From Candidatus Gemmiger stercoripullorum (GTDB lineage Bacteria > Bacillota > Clostridia > Oscillospirales > Ruminococcaceae): a stretch of 50,105 nt of DNA. Below, in pieces: positions 8,242 to 17,047 of the stretch (positions are counted from its first letter, which is position 1; every line of letters begins with the position of its first letter). Under the pieces are notes generated by a model, which worked only from the letters and a program-made list of their open reading frames with translations, had not been told where the DNA came from and did not search any database. The position numbers and the translations under genes were made by a program. The stretch covers positions 1-50,105 of the forward strand of contig DWXD01000039.1 in the NCBI GenBank assembly GCA_019119365.1. The letters run 5' to 3'.

Positions 8242-8318
8242 GGGCCAGTAGCTCAGTTGGTCAGAGCTGGCGGCTCATAACCGCTTGGTCCCGGGTTCAA
8301 GTCCTGGCTGGCCCACCA
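8242..8318 (+). tRNA. tRNA-Ile2 (CAT, lysidine type)
   Basis: A 77-nt cloverleaf with encoded CCA. The acceptor is GGGCCAG/CTGGCCC, the D arm GCTC..GAGC, the anticodon loop CTCATAA, and the T loop TTCAAGT. The CAT loop context CTCATAA followed by CCG, and GCTTGGTC in the variable region, match tRNA-Ile2, in which C34 is converted to lysidine, better than elongator tRNA-Met (TTCATAC). It is followed by duplicated copies of its own 3' end. Confidence 0.85.
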
Positions 8319-8664
8319 ATAAGATTGCCCCCGCTAAGGCGGGGGCATTTTTAAATAAACGGGCCAGCCAGGACTTGAAAGCCCGGCGGCGTAAGCCGCA
8401 AAAAACAGTCCGGTGGACTGTTTTTTAGGGCGTGGGTGGCGTGGTCCCTGGCTGGCCCACCACAATTTTGCCCCCGCTAAGGCGGGGGCATTTTTTAATA
8501 AGCGGGCCAGCCAGGACTTGAAAGCTCGGCGGCGCAAGCCGCAAAAAACAGTCCGGTGGACTGTTTTTTAGGGCGTGGGTGGCGTGGTCCCTGGCTGGCC
8601 CACCAATAAGATTGCCCCCGCTAAAGCGGGGGCATTTTTTAATAAATGGGCCCGCCAGGACTTG
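8303..8664 (+). repeat. Tandem tRNA-Ile 3'-end/terminator array
   Basis: Three direct copies of the tRNA tail CCTGGCTGGCCCACCA lie at 8303, 8447 and 8590, each followed by a GCCCCCGC..GCGGGGGC terminator. After each terminator comes an inverted copy of the same tRNA segment (GGGCCAGCCAGGACTTG at 8361 and 8504, a variant at 8648). The period is 143-144 bp. Between copies lies a hairpin ACAGTCC..GGACTGT flanked by A and T runs and followed by TTTTTAGGGCGTGGG. Each inverted copy could pair with the preceding tRNA tail and enclose the terminator. A comparable arrangement follows tRNA-Glu. Confidence 0.9.
8327..8352 (+). terminator. Terminator of tRNA-Ile2
   Basis: GCCCCCGC/GCGGGGGC stem with TAAG loop, then ATTTTT. 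Repeated copies occur at 8470-8496 and 8614-8640. Confidence 0.9.
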
Positions 8665-8689
8665 AAAGCCCGGCGGCGCAAGCCGCAAA

Positions 8690-9000
8690 CTTCTGTAGGG
8701 GACGATGCTTGCATCGTCCCGGGGACCCCGCGCTGCCGCAGGTGTCCGCGGGAGGGATAAATCCCTCCCCTACGACCAACGGAGGGCCCGCGGCCAACCG
8801 GGAAGCCGCAAGCACTCGGGCGGCCGTAGGGCGGGATGCCCTCATCCCGCCGGGCCCCGCGGCAAAACAACCCCCCGAATTTTGAATTGCAAAGGAAGGT
8901 GCGGCGGGCGGTCGCGTTCAGCGGGCCGCCGCCTTCTTCCTGCATCCCGCCCGCGCGGCGCGCATAGGTATGGGGGTATATCCCAAAAGGAGGCGGGCGC
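8690..9000. repeat. Intergenic palindrome cluster 3
   Basis: Palindromes GGGACGATGC/GCATCGTCCC (8699-8720), GGGAGGGAT/ATCCCTCCC (8750-8769) and GGCGGGATG/CATCCCGCC (8830-8851) follow the tRNA array. The last part holds the AAAGGAGG ribosome binding site of the next gene. No gene or clear promoter is visible. Confidence 0.8.
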
Positions 9001-10281
9001 ATGCGTGTACGGCGGTGGGCGGCAGCGGCGGGGGCGGCGCTGCTGTGGGCGGTGGTGCTGGCGCTGCCCGCGCTGGTCCCGGGCGGCGGGGCGGGGCCTG
9101 CCGCCCGCGCGTCCCAAACCCCGGCGCCCGCCGCCGCCCCGCGCACGGCGCAGGACCCGGCGGACGCCCGGCCCTACCGCGCGGTGTGGGTGTCCTATCT
9201 CGAATGGCAGAACGTTGATTTTTCGTCCGCCGCGGCGTTTGCGGCCGATGCGGGCGCAATGCTGGACGGCATCGCCGCGCTGGGGGCCAACGTTGTGCTG
9301 GCGCATGTGCGGCCGTTTGGGGACGCGCTGTACCCGAGCGCGCTGTACCCGTTTAGCCACCTGTGCACCGGCACGCAGGGGCAGGACCCCGGCTTTGACC
9401 CGCTGGCCCTGCTGGTGGAAGCCGCCCACGCGCGCGGCCTGCAGCTGGAAGCCTGGATCAACCCCTACCGCCTGCAGGCGGGCGGCAGCCCGGCCGCGCT
9501 GGCCGCCACAAACCCCGCCAGCCTGCACCCGGGCTGGGTGCGCGAGGCGGAAGGCGGGCTTTATCTTGACCCGGCCGACCCCGCCGTGCGGCAGTACATC
9601 GCGGACGGCGTGGCCGAGCTGTGCGAAAACTATGACCTGGACGGCATCCATTTTGACGATTACTTCTACCCCACGACCGACCCAGCCTTCGACGCCGCCG
9701 ACTACGCGGCCTACTGCGCCGGAACGCCCGACCCGCTGCCGCTGGACGACTGGCGGCGGCGCAACGTCGACGCATTGGTCACCCTGTGCCGCGAAACCGC
9801 GCAGGGGTACGGCGTGCGGTTCGGCATTGCGCCGCAGGGCGACCCCGCGCTCAACTACAGCGCGCAGTACAGCGACGCCGCGCGCTGGCTGGCCGAAGGC
9901 ATGGTCGATTACCTGATGCCGCAGCTGTACTGGGGGCTGGACTACACGCAAAACGGCGACGGCAGCCACGCGCTGGGGGCGCTGGCGGCGCGTTGGCTGG
10001 CGCTGGAGCGCGCGCCGGGCACGGCGCTGTACTTCGGCCTCGGGGCCTACCGCATCGGCGAAGGCGACGGCGGCGACCGCAGCGGCCCCGGCAGCGAGTG
10101 GCAGACCGGCCGCGCGCTGGCCGCGCAGGCCGCGGCGCTGGCGGACCTCGGCGGCGAGGGCGTGGGGCTGTACCGCTATGATTCTCTGTTTGCAAACACC
10201 CTCTGGCCGACCCTGGCCGCCCAGGAACACGCCGCCCTGCAGGCGCTCTTCGCGGCGCAAGCGCCTGCGGGGGAATATTGA
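9001..10281 (+). CDS. GHL10 (DUF187) glycoside hydrolase-like protein
   Basis: A 426-residue exported protein. A signal peptide occupies about residues 1-36. A TIM-barrel of the DUF187/YngK family (glycosyl hydrolase-like 10) begins at RPYRAVWVSYLEW, with the characteristic LEAWINPYR near residue 150 and LDGIHFDDYFYP near residue 215. The family is thought to act on polysaccharides, and some members hydrolyse bacterial exopolymers. AAAGGAGG 8 nt upstream sets the start. It stands alone between repeat tracts, so its substrate cannot be inferred from neighbours. Confidence 0.85.
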   Translation: MRVRRWAAAAGAALLWAVVLALPALVPGGGAGPAARASQTPAPAAAPRTAQDPADARPYRAVWVSYLEWQNVDFSSAAAFAADAGAMLDGIAALGANVVLAHVRPFGDALYPSALYPFSHLCTGTQGQDPGFDPLALLVEAAHARGLQLEAWINPYRLQAGGSPAALAATNPASLHPGWVREAEGGLYLDPADPAVRQYIADGVAELCENYDLDGIHFDDYFYPTTDPAFDAADYAAYCAGTPDPLPLDDWRRRNVDALVTLCRETAQGYGVRFGIAPQGDPALNYSAQYSDAARWLAEGMVDYLMPQLYWGLDYTQNGDGSHALGALAARWLALERAPGTALYFGLGAYRIGEGDGGDRSGPGSEWQTGRALAAQAAALADLGGEGVGLYRYDSLFANTLWPTLAAQEHAALQALFAAQAPAGEY

Positions 10282-11400
10282 AACCGCACCTGTAAACCAC
10301 GGAAAACGACCCGCCAACCGGGAAACTGCGGTCCCTACGTTATGACAAACCTCTGTAGGGGACGATTCCATATCGGCCCGGGGGGCGCGGCACCGCAAAC
10401 ACCCCGGGCGGGATAAATCCCGCCCCTACAAACCTTCCGAACACGACCCGCCAAACCGGAACGGCCGCAACCACCCAGGCGGCCGTAGGGCGGGATGCCC
10501 TCATCCCGCCGTACCCCGCGGCGGCGCAAACGTCTCAATTTTAAATCGCCAATGTGCGGCGGGCGTGAACGCCCGCCCTACGGAACGGGGAAAATGCGGC
10601 GGTCAACCCGGAAACCGCGGCCCTGCGTTACAACAAACCTCTGTAGGGGACGATGCTTGCATCGTCCCGGGAACCCTGCTGCACCGGAAGGTCCTCGGGA
10701 GGGCCATGGCCCTCCCCTACAAACCTTCCGAACACGACTCGCCAAACCGGGACGGCCGTAACCACCCGGGCGTTCGTAGGGCGGGATGCCCTCATCCCGC
10801 CGCACCCCGCGGCGGCGCAAACGTTTGCGGGCGGATATGGAATCCGCCCCTACGGTCAATGGTAGGGTGTGCGACCAACCGGGAAACCGCAACCTTGTCG
10901 CACCGCAAACCCATGTAGGGGACGATGCTTGCATCGTCCCGGGAAGCCTGCTGCACCGGAAGGTCCCCGGGAGGGATAAATCCCTCCCCTACAAACCTTC
11001 CGAACACGACTCGCCAAACCGGGACGGCCGCAACCACCCAGGCGTCCGTAGGGCGGGATGCCCTCATCCCGCCGCACCCTGCGGCGGCGCAAACGCCCGC
11101 GGGCGGATATGGAATCCGCCCCTACGGATGACGGCGAATGCCGCGGCCAAGCGGGAAAACGCGGTCCCTACGTTATAACAAACCTCTGTAGGGGACGATG
11201 CTTGCATCGTCCCGCACACCCCGCGGCACCGCAAACACCCCGGGCGGGATAAATCCCGCCCCTACAAACCTTCCGAAACCACCCGCCAAACCGGAACGGG
11301 CTGCAACCACCCGGGCGATCGTAGGGCGGGATGCCCTCATCCCGCCGGACCCTGCGGTGGCGCGAGGTTCCATGGGCGGATACGGGACCCGCCCCTGCGC
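10282..11400. repeat. Intergenic palindrome cluster 4 (1.1 kb)
   Basis: No gene. More than ten palindromic units in tandem, including 10406-10425, 10489-10510, 10558-10577, 10647-10668, 10697-10716, 10780-10801, 10829-10849, 10919-10940, 10969-10988, 11052-11073, 11101-11121, 11192-11213, 11242-11261 and 11325-11346. Each has GTAGGG or CCCTAC at one end. Conserved linkers such as CAAACCTTCCGAA and GCGGCGGCGCAAACG recur between units, so larger composite blocks have been duplicated. The unit at 10359-10379 is chimeric, with a GGGACGAT left arm and an ATCGGCCC right arm. Confidence 0.85.
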
Positions 11401-11471
11401 AGGCTTCCGGCGTTCCGGCGGGGCGGGGGAGGGGAGCGCGGGGACAAAAATGTGATTAGCCAAAACTAACC

Positions 11472-11485
11472 GTTGCCGTGGCAAC
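11472..11485. promoter_or_regulatory. Inverted repeat upstream of pflB promoter
   Basis: GTTGCC-GT-GGCAAC is a perfect inverted repeat abutting the -35 box at 11486. It is a candidate operator. It does not match the Rex or FNR consensus, so the regulator is unknown. Confidence 0.4.
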
Positions 11486-11514
11486 TTCACTTTTGCGGCG
11501 AAACGCGCTATACT
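11486..11514 (+). promoter_or_regulatory. pflB promoter
   Basis: TTCACT (11486-11491), 17 bp, TATACT (11509-11514), leaving a leader of about 80 nt before the pflB start. Confidence 0.65.
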
Positions 11515-11598
11515 AATGGGGCGCTCGAGACAGCGCGGAAAAAATCGCCAAAACGCACAAAAGCGCGCCTGCTTCCGGCGGCGCAAGGAGGTCTACCG

Positions 11599-13851
11599 AT
11601 GATCAACTATCCCCAGTGGGACGGCTTTGAGGGCCGCCTCTGGAAAGAGGAAATCAACGTCCGCGACTTTATCCAGAAAAACTACCGCCCGTATGACGGC
11701 GACGAATCCTTCCTGGCAGGCCCCACCGAAGCCACCAACAAGCTGTGGGGCGCGCTGCAGGCCCTGCAGAAGGAAGAACGCGCCAAAGGCGGCGTGCTGG
11801 ATATGGAGACTGAGGTCGTGTCCGACCTGACCTCCTACGGCCCCGGCTATATCGACCCCGAACTCAAGGACCTGGAGAAGATCGTCGGCCTGCAGACCGA
11901 CAAGCCGCTCAAGCGCGCCTTCATGCCGTTCGGCGGCATCAAGATGGCCGAGCAGGCCTGCACGACCTACGGCTATACGCCCAAACCGGAACTGCACGAG
12001 ATCTTTACCAAATACGCCCGCACCCACAACACGGCCGTGTTTGACGCCTATACCCCCGAGATGAAGCGCGCGCGCCACAGCCACATCATCACCGGCCTGC
12101 CCGACACCTACGGCCGCGGCCGCATCGTGGGCGACTACCGCCGCGTGGCGCTGTACGGCATCGACCACCTGATCGCCGCCAAGCAGGAGGATTTTGCCAA
12201 CTGCGGCGACGGCACCATGACCGACGAGGTCATCCGCCAGCGTGAGGAGCTCGCGCTGCAGGTCCGCGCGCTCAACGGCATGAAGGAGATGGCCGCCGCC
12301 TACGGCTTCGACATTTCCGCCCCGGCCAAGAACGCGCGCGAGGCCGTGCAGTGGGTCTACTTCGGCTACCTGGCCGCCATCAAGACCCAGAACGGCGCGG
12401 CAATGAGCGTGGGCCGCATCTCGACCTTCCTGGACATCTACATCCAGCGCGACCTGGACAACGGCACGCTGACCGAGCAGGAAGCGCAGGAGCTCATCGA
12501 CCATATGGTCATGAAGTTCCGCATGGTCAAGTTTGCGCGCATCCCCAGCTACAACCAGCTGTTCTCCGGCGACCCGGTGTGGGCCACGCTGGAGGTGGCC
12601 GGCATCGGCATGGACGGCCGTTCGATGGTGACAAAGAACGACTACCGCTTTTTGCACACGCTGGAAAACATGGGCCCCGCGCCGGAGCCCAACCTGACGG
12701 TGCTGTATTCCAGCGCGCTGCCGGAAACCTTCAAGAAATACGCCGCCGCAGTCTCCATCAAGACAAGCAGCGTCCAGTATGAGAACGACGACGTCATGAA
12801 GCCTGTCTGGGGCGACGATTACAGCATCTGCTGCTGCGTGTCCGCCACCCAGACCGGCAAGGAGATGCAGTTCTTCGGCGCGCGCGCCAACCTGGCCAAG
12901 TGCCTGCTGTACGCGATCAACGGCGGCATGGACGAAAAGCTGCACGAGCAGGTCGGCCCCGCCTATGCGCCAGTCACTTCGGAATACCTCGACTATGACG
13001 AGGTCATGAAAAAGTACGACGTGATGATGGACTGGCTGGCCGGGCTGTATGTCAACGTGCTGAACCTGATCCAGTATATGCACGACAAATACTACTACGA
13101 AGCCGCCGAAATGGCGCTGATCGACACCGACGTGCGCCGCACGTTTGCGACCGGCATCGCGGGCTTCAGCCATGTGGTGGACAGCCTTTCGGCCATCAAG
13201 TATGCCAAGGTCAAGTGCGTGCGCGACGAGACCGGCCTCGTTGTCGGCTATGAGACGGAGGGCGACTTCCCGAAATACGGCAACGACGACGACCGCGCGG
13301 ACGACATTGCGGTGTGGCTGCTCAAGACCTTTATCACCAAGGTCAAGCGCCGCCACACCTACCGCAACTCGGAGCCGACGACCTCGATTTTGACTATTAC
13401 CTCCAACGTCGTGTACGGCAAGGCCACCGGCGCCACGCCGGACGGCCGCAAGGAGTACACCCCCTTCGCCCCCGGCGGCAACCCGAGCTACGGCGCCGAG
13501 ACCCACGGCCTGCTGGCGAGCCTCAACTCGGTGGCCAAGCTGCCGTATGTGTGGGCGCTGGACGGCATCTCCAACACCCAGACCATCAACCCGGACGCGC
13601 TGGGCCATTCCGGCAGCGAGCGGGTGCAGAACCTCGTGCAGGTCATGGACGGCTACTTTGACCAGGGCGCGCACCATCTCAACGTCAACGTCTTTGGCAA
13701 AGAGAAGCTGATCGACGCGATGGAGCACCCCGAAAAAGAGGAGTACGCCAACTTCACGATCCGCGTCTCCGGCTATGCGGTCAAGTTCATCGACCTGACC
13801 CGCGAGCAGCAGCTGGACGTCATCGCCCGCACCTGCCACAAGCAGCTGTAA
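11599..13851 (+). CDS. pflB: Formate C-acetyltransferase (pyruvate formate-lyase)
   Basis: A 750-residue glycyl radical enzyme converting pyruvate and CoA to acetyl-CoA and formate during anaerobic fermentation. Catalytic cysteines lie in [15 protein letters not shown], with three consecutive cysteines at 411-413 where Escherichia coli PFL has a pair. The glycyl radical residue is G725 in RVSGYAV near the C-terminus. Length matches the family (about 750-760). AAGGAGGT 6 nt upstream fixes the ATG. It has its own promoter and terminator; the activase gene pflA lies 1.7 kb downstream, separated by repeats and an opposite-strand gene, rather than adjacent as in many genomes. Confidence 0.97.
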   Translation: MINYPQWDGFEGRLWKEEINVRDFIQKNYRPYDGDESFLAGPTEATNKLWGALQALQKEERAKGGVLDMETEVVSDLTSYGPGYIDPELKDLEKIVGLQTDKPLKRAFMPFGGIKMAEQACTTYGYTPKPELHEIFTKYARTHNTAVFDAYTPEMKRARHSHIITGLPDTYGRGRIVGDYRRVALYGIDHLIAAKQEDFANCGDGTMTDEVIRQREELALQVRALNGMKEMAAAYGFDISAPAKNAREAVQWVYFGYLAAIKTQNGAAMSVGRISTFLDIYIQRDLDNGTLTEQEAQELIDHMVMKFRMVKFARIPSYNQLFSGDPVWATLEVAGIGMDGRSMVTKNDYRFLHTLENMGPAPEPNLTVLYSSALPETFKKYAAAVSIKTSSVQYENDDVMKPVWGDDYSICCCVSATQTGKEMQFFGARANLAKCLLYAINGGMDEKLHEQVGPAYAPVTSEYLDYDEVMKKYDVMMDWLAGLYVNVLNLIQYMHDKYYYEAAEMALIDTDVRRTFATGIAGFSHVVDSLSAIKYAKVKCVRDETGLVVGYETEGDFPKYGNDDDRADDIAVWLLKTFITKVKRRHTYRNSEPTTSILTITSNVVYGKATGATPDGRKEYTPFAPGGNPSYGAETHGLLASLNSVAKLPYVWALDGISNTQTINPDALGHSGSERVQNLVQVMDGYFDQGAHHLNVNVFGKEKLIDAMEHPEKEEYANFTIRVSGYAVKFIDLTREQQLDVIARTCHKQL

Positions 13852-13866
13852 GCACAGCCCAAAACC

Positions 13867-13902
13867 CCGCCCCCTCCCCCGCAGCGGAGGGGGCGGATTT
13901 TT
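13867..13902 (+). terminator. pflB terminator
   Basis: Stem CCGCCCCCTCC/GGAGGGGGCGG with an 8-nt loop, followed by ATTTTT, 16 bp after the pflB stop. Confidence 0.9.
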
Positions 13903-13955
13903 AGAGTTTGGATTTTAGAGTTAAGAGTTTAGAGTTCAGAGTTCAGAGTTTAGAT
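13902..13955 (-). repeat. Heptanucleotide array, AGAGTTN type
   Basis: A run of imperfect 7-bp units (AGAGTTT, AGAGTTA, AGAGTTC) directly after the pflB terminator, ending in GATGCGG. It belongs to the family found at 18016, 18155, 19022, 19142, 26541, 28022 and 45414. Confidence 0.8.
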
Positions 13956-14030
13956 GCGGTGCGCGGCCTGGCGGCCGCGATGGAAATACGGCGCGGCGGG
14001 ACGCTTGTGGTATTTTGTTTTTGGGGCGCG

Positions 14031-14700
14031 GGCCCCTGCGGACGGCGGCGAATGCCGCGACCAACCGGGATGCTGCGGCCCCGCATTACAACAAACCCCT
14101 GTAGGGGACGATGCTTGCACTGCGCCCGCAGGCGCGTTTCGGAGGCCAACCGGGCCGCAGGCCCGGCTCTTAGGCCGGAGATCGTCCCGGGAACCCTGCG
14201 TCGCCGCAAGGCCCCGGGCGGATATGGAATCCGCCCCTACGAATAAATTTTGTGTTTCACACCAACTGGATGGCGGTGGCATCTGTGCCGGTTCGTAGGG
14301 GAGGGCCATGGCCCTCCCGTGGATGTTCGCGGTACGGCAAGGCCCCGCGGGAGGGGCATGCCCCTCCCCTACAAACCTTCCGAAAATGACCCGCGAAACC
14401 GGACAACCGCAACCCACCAGGGCGGCCGTAGGGCGGGATGCCCCCATCCCGCCGCACCCCGCGGCGGCGCAAGGTTCCCCGGGCGGGATAAATCCCGCCC
14501 CTACGAATAAATTTTGTGTTTGGGGCCAAACAGGGACGGCCGCCGCCTTCCGGGCGTCCGTAGGGCGGGATGCCCTCATCCCGCCGGACCCTGCGGCGGC
14601 GCAAACGTATCAATTTTAAATCACCAAGGTGCGGCGGGCGTGAACGCCCGCCCTGCGGAACCGGAAAAATGCGGCGGCCAACCCGGGAAAACCGCGCGTA
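14031..14700. repeat. Intergenic palindrome cluster 5
   Basis: No gene. Units include a GGGACGATGC palindrome split by the 62-bp insert (14105-14188), GGGCGGAT/ATCCGCCC (14216-14236), GGGAGGGCC/GGCCCTCCC (14299-14318), GGGAGGGGC/GCCCCTCCC (14349-14368), GGCGGGATG/CATCCCGCC (14432-14453 and 14564-14585), GGGCGGGAT/ATCCCGCCC (14481-14500) and GGCGGGCGT/ACGCCCGCC (14633-14652). The word ACGAATAAATTTTGTGTTT occurs twice between units and again in cluster 6. Confidence 0.85.
14119..14180 (-). repeat. 62-bp structured insert, copy 3 (stem variant)
   Basis: Same length and ends as the other copies, but the central stem is CCGGGCC/GGCCCGG instead of CCGCCGC/GCGGCGG, so both arms changed together. 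It lies in a different host palindrome (GGGACGATGCTTGC on the left, ATCGTCCC on the right), which is intact without it. Confidence 0.85.
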
Positions 14701-14704
14701 AAAT

Positions 14705-15388
14705 TTACGCCGCCGGGGCCGATGCGGGCTGCGGGGGCAGCAGGCGCGTGGCGATCAGGAGCCCGTCGGAACCTTCCTGCCCCTGGTAAGAGACAACGGC
14801 CTCGTAGTTGTTTTCCAGATACACCTTTGCCGCCTCGTCGGCGTGGTAGATCTCTTTTTCAACACCGTTGACCATACCGGCTGTGGGCTCATGGTTTTCC
14901 CAATCATAATGCTCGCGCATGGCGGCCGCCCACGCGTCCTGCTCTTCCTGCGTCCAGGTTTCGGCCAGCGGCTGCGGGGTGTGCCAGTAATACGTCACGT
15001 CCGGCAGAACCATCTCGCTGCTGAGGTACAGCCGGAAACCGCTGCTCAGCGCGTTTTGCATGGCCGGCGTATAGCTTTCGGCCGGCGCGCCCAGCGCTTT
15101 TTGCATGGACGCCAGCAGGGCGTCCCGGTCCTGGGCCTGGACCGTTGCCACCACGCCGGCCAGCTGCCCGCCGTCATACGTCAGGCGGATGCCCTGCGCG
15201 GGAACGCCGAACAGCGCGCCGGTTTCGATCAGCACGCTGTTGTCCTCGGCCACGGCGTCCGGGCAGGCTTGCTGCACGGCCTGCTGTGTGGTGTCCCACG
15301 GATACTCCGGCACCTGCACGGCCTTGTGCGCGGCGGTGCACCCCGCCAACAGCAGGGACGCCGCCAAAAGAGCTGCCAACCGTTTCAT
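14705..15388 (-). CDS. Putative lipoprotein of unknown function
   Basis: A 227-residue protein with a lipoprotein signal peptide and lipobox LLAGC (Cys17), so it should be anchored on the outer face of the membrane. The mature region is mixed alpha/beta without a domain I recognise. It has a TYDGGQLAGVVATVQ segment and a C-terminal YEAVVSYQGQEGSDGLL strand pair. GGAAGGTG upstream of the ATG supports the start. It is transcribed against pflB and pflA and shares no operon. Its function is unknown. Confidence 0.75.
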   Translation of the reverse strand: MKRLAALLAASLLLAGCTAAHKAVQVPEYPWDTTQQAVQQACPDAVAEDNSVLIETGALFGVPAQGIRLTYDGGQLAGVVATVQAQDRDALLASMQKALGAPAESYTPAMQNALSSGFRLYLSSEMVLPDVTYYWHTPQPLAETWTQEEQDAWAAAMREHYDWENHEPTAGMVNGVEKEIYHADEAAKVYLENNYEAVVSYQGQEGSDGLLIATRLLPPQPASAPAA

Positions 15389-15581
15389 GCAATCACCTTC
15401 CGTTCTCGTTTTTTCCGGGCGCGCCGCCCGGCCTAACCGTTTATGGTTTTATCATATGGCCGGGGGCATCAAACGTCAGGCCTGCCGGGGCGCCGTCCCG
15501 GCTAAAATACGGCTAAGATCGCCCCCGGCGGTGCGGCCAACCCCGCTGCTGGTTTTCCGCGCAAAAAAAGGAGGTCCCCCT

Positions 15582-16343
15582 ATGTCATCCCCCGCTTCTG
15601 CCGCCCCCCTCGGTTACGTCCATTCGGTCGAGACGTTCGGCCTGGTCGACGGGCCGGGCGTGCGGTATGTGCTGTTTTTGCAGGGCTGCCGCATGCGCTG
15701 CCGCTACTGCCACAACCCCGAGACCTGGGCCTTTTCCCGGGAAAACGCCCAAACCCCGCGCGAGGCGTTCGACGCCGCCTACCGCTACCACAATTACTGG
15801 AAAAACAACGGCGGGCTGACCGTTTCCGGCGGCGAGCCGCTGCTGCAGATCGAATTTTTGACCGAGCTGTTCCGCCTGGCCAAACAAAAAGGCGTGCACA
15901 CCACGCTGGACACCTGCGGCCAGCCCTTTACGCGCGCGGAGCCGTTTTATTCCCGATTCTGCGATCTGATGCAGTATACCGACCTTGTCATGCTCGACAT
16001 CAAGGAATGGGACAGCGCCCGCCACAAGGCGCTGACCGGCCACGGCAACGAGAATATCCTCGACATGGCGCGCTGGCTGTCCGACCACGGCAAGGATATG
16101 TGGGTCCGCCATGTGCTGGTGCCCGGCCTGACCGACGACGCGGACGCCCTGCGCGCGACCCGCGCCTTCATCGAAAGCCTGGCGACGGTGCGCCGGGTGG
16201 AGGTGCTGCCCTACCACACGCTGGGGCTGTTCAAGTGGGAGAAGCTCGGCATCCCCTATACGCTGGACGGCGTGCCCACGCCGACCGGGGAGGAGGTCCG
16301 CCGCGCCGAACAGCTGCTTGGCATCGAGCCTGCGGACGAATAA
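15582..16343 (+). CDS. pflA: Pyruvate formate-lyase activating enzyme
   Basis: A 253-residue radical SAM enzyme that installs the glycyl radical on PFL using SAM and a [4Fe-4S] cluster. Cysteines C36, C40 and C43 are in CRMRCRYC, preceded by the family motif ETFGLVDGPGVRYVLFLQGC. The TVSGGEPLLQ segment contacts SAM, and YHTLGLFKWEKLGIPY near the C-terminus is diagnostic of PflA. AGGAGG 7-8 nt upstream sets the ATG. It is separated from pflB by a repeat tract and an antisense gene, so it needs its own promoter, which I could not identify confidently. Confidence 0.96.
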   Translation: MSSPASAAPLGYVHSVETFGLVDGPGVRYVLFLQGCRMRCRYCHNPETWAFSRENAQTPREAFDAAYRYHNYWKNNGGLTVSGGEPLLQIEFLTELFRLAKQKGVHTTLDTCGQPFTRAEPFYSRFCDLMQYTDLVMLDIKEWDSARHKALTGHGNENILDMARWLSDHGKDMWVRHVLVPGLTDDADALRATRAFIESLATVRRVEVLPYHTLGLFKWEKLGIPYTLDGVPTPTGEEVRRAEQLLGIEPADE

Positions 16344-16346
16344 ACC

Positions 16347-16375
16347 TTGACGCGCCGCGCACGGCAGGGTACAAT
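16347..16375 (+). promoter_or_regulatory. Promoter of the NUDIX-GT10 operon
   Basis: TTGACG (16347-16352), 17 bp, TACAAT (16370-16375), right after the pflA stop codon. Confidence 0.75.
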
Positions 16376-16495
16376 CAAACATAGAGACAGGGCGGCGCCG
16401 CCGGACCGCGGCCCGGCCTGCCGGTTTTTCCATTTCTGCTTTTCCCCCGCGGCCCCGCCGCGGGTCCATTCCAAGCTCTGCAAAGGAGGCCCCCC

Positions 16496-17047
16496 ATGGC
16501 GCACACCGAAACCACGCTGACCAGCAAGGAAATTTTCAACGGCCATGTCATCCGCGTCACCTACGACACGGTGAAACTGGAAAACGGCGACACGAGCTTC
16601 CGCGAGGTGGTCCACCACCACGGCGGCGCCTGCGTGCTGGCCGTGACGCCGGATGACGAGGTCTACATGGTGCGCCAGTACCGCTATGCCCTGGGCGAGG
16701 AAATCTGGGAGCTGCCCGCCGGCAAGCTGGAAGCGGGCGAGGACCCGTTCGAGGCCGCCAAGCGCGAGCTGGCCGAGGAATGCGGCGTGACCGCCGGGCG
16801 CTACACCGACCTGGGCGTGATCTACCCGACTGTCGGCTACGACAGCGAAAAGATCTACATGTGGGCTGCGCAGGACCTTGAAAAAACCAGCCAGCACCTG
16901 GACCCGGACGAGTTCCTGGACGTGGTCGCAATGCCGTTTGCGACGGTGCTTGACATGGTCATGAAAGGCGAGATCAAGGACAGCAAGACGGTGGCGGCCA
17001 TCCTGAAATTTGCGCTGCTGCGCAAAAACGGCGAGGTGCGGGCCTGA
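16496..17047 (+). CDS. NUDIX hydrolase, ADP-ribose pyrophosphatase type
   Basis: A 183-residue NUDIX enzyme. The NUDIX box spans residues 76-98, with REL at 90-92, EE at 94-95 and G97. The upstream YMVRQYRYALGEEIWELPAGKLE is characteristic of the ADP-ribose pyrophosphatase (NudF) subgroup, which cleaves ADP-ribose to AMP and ribose-5-phosphate. AAAGGAGG sets the start. The stop overlaps the following GT10 start by one base (TGATG), suggesting coupling. Confidence 0.9.
   Translation: MAHTETTLTSKEIFNGHVIRVTYDTVKLENGDTSFREVVHHHGGACVLAVTPDDEVYMVRQYRYALGEEIWELPAGKLEAGEDPFEAAKRELAEECGVTAGRYTDLGVIYPTVGYDSEKIYMWAAQDLEKTSQHLDPDEFLDVVAMPFATVLDMVMKGEIKDSKTVAAILKFALLRKNGEVRA

Noticed and set aside
8242-8318. 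Calling this tRNA elongator Met
   Set aside because: The loop CTCATAA and following bases fit tRNA-Ile2 with lysidine, and a better Met elongator is at 20237.
10282-11400. Possible CRISPR array
   Set aside because: Repeats are palindromes of several families at irregular spacing, spacers are not unique or of constant length, and no cas genes are present.
11472-11485. Rex or FNR site at pflB
   Set aside because: The half-sites GTTGCC/GGCAAC do not match TTGTTAA-type Rex or TTGAT-type FNR sites.
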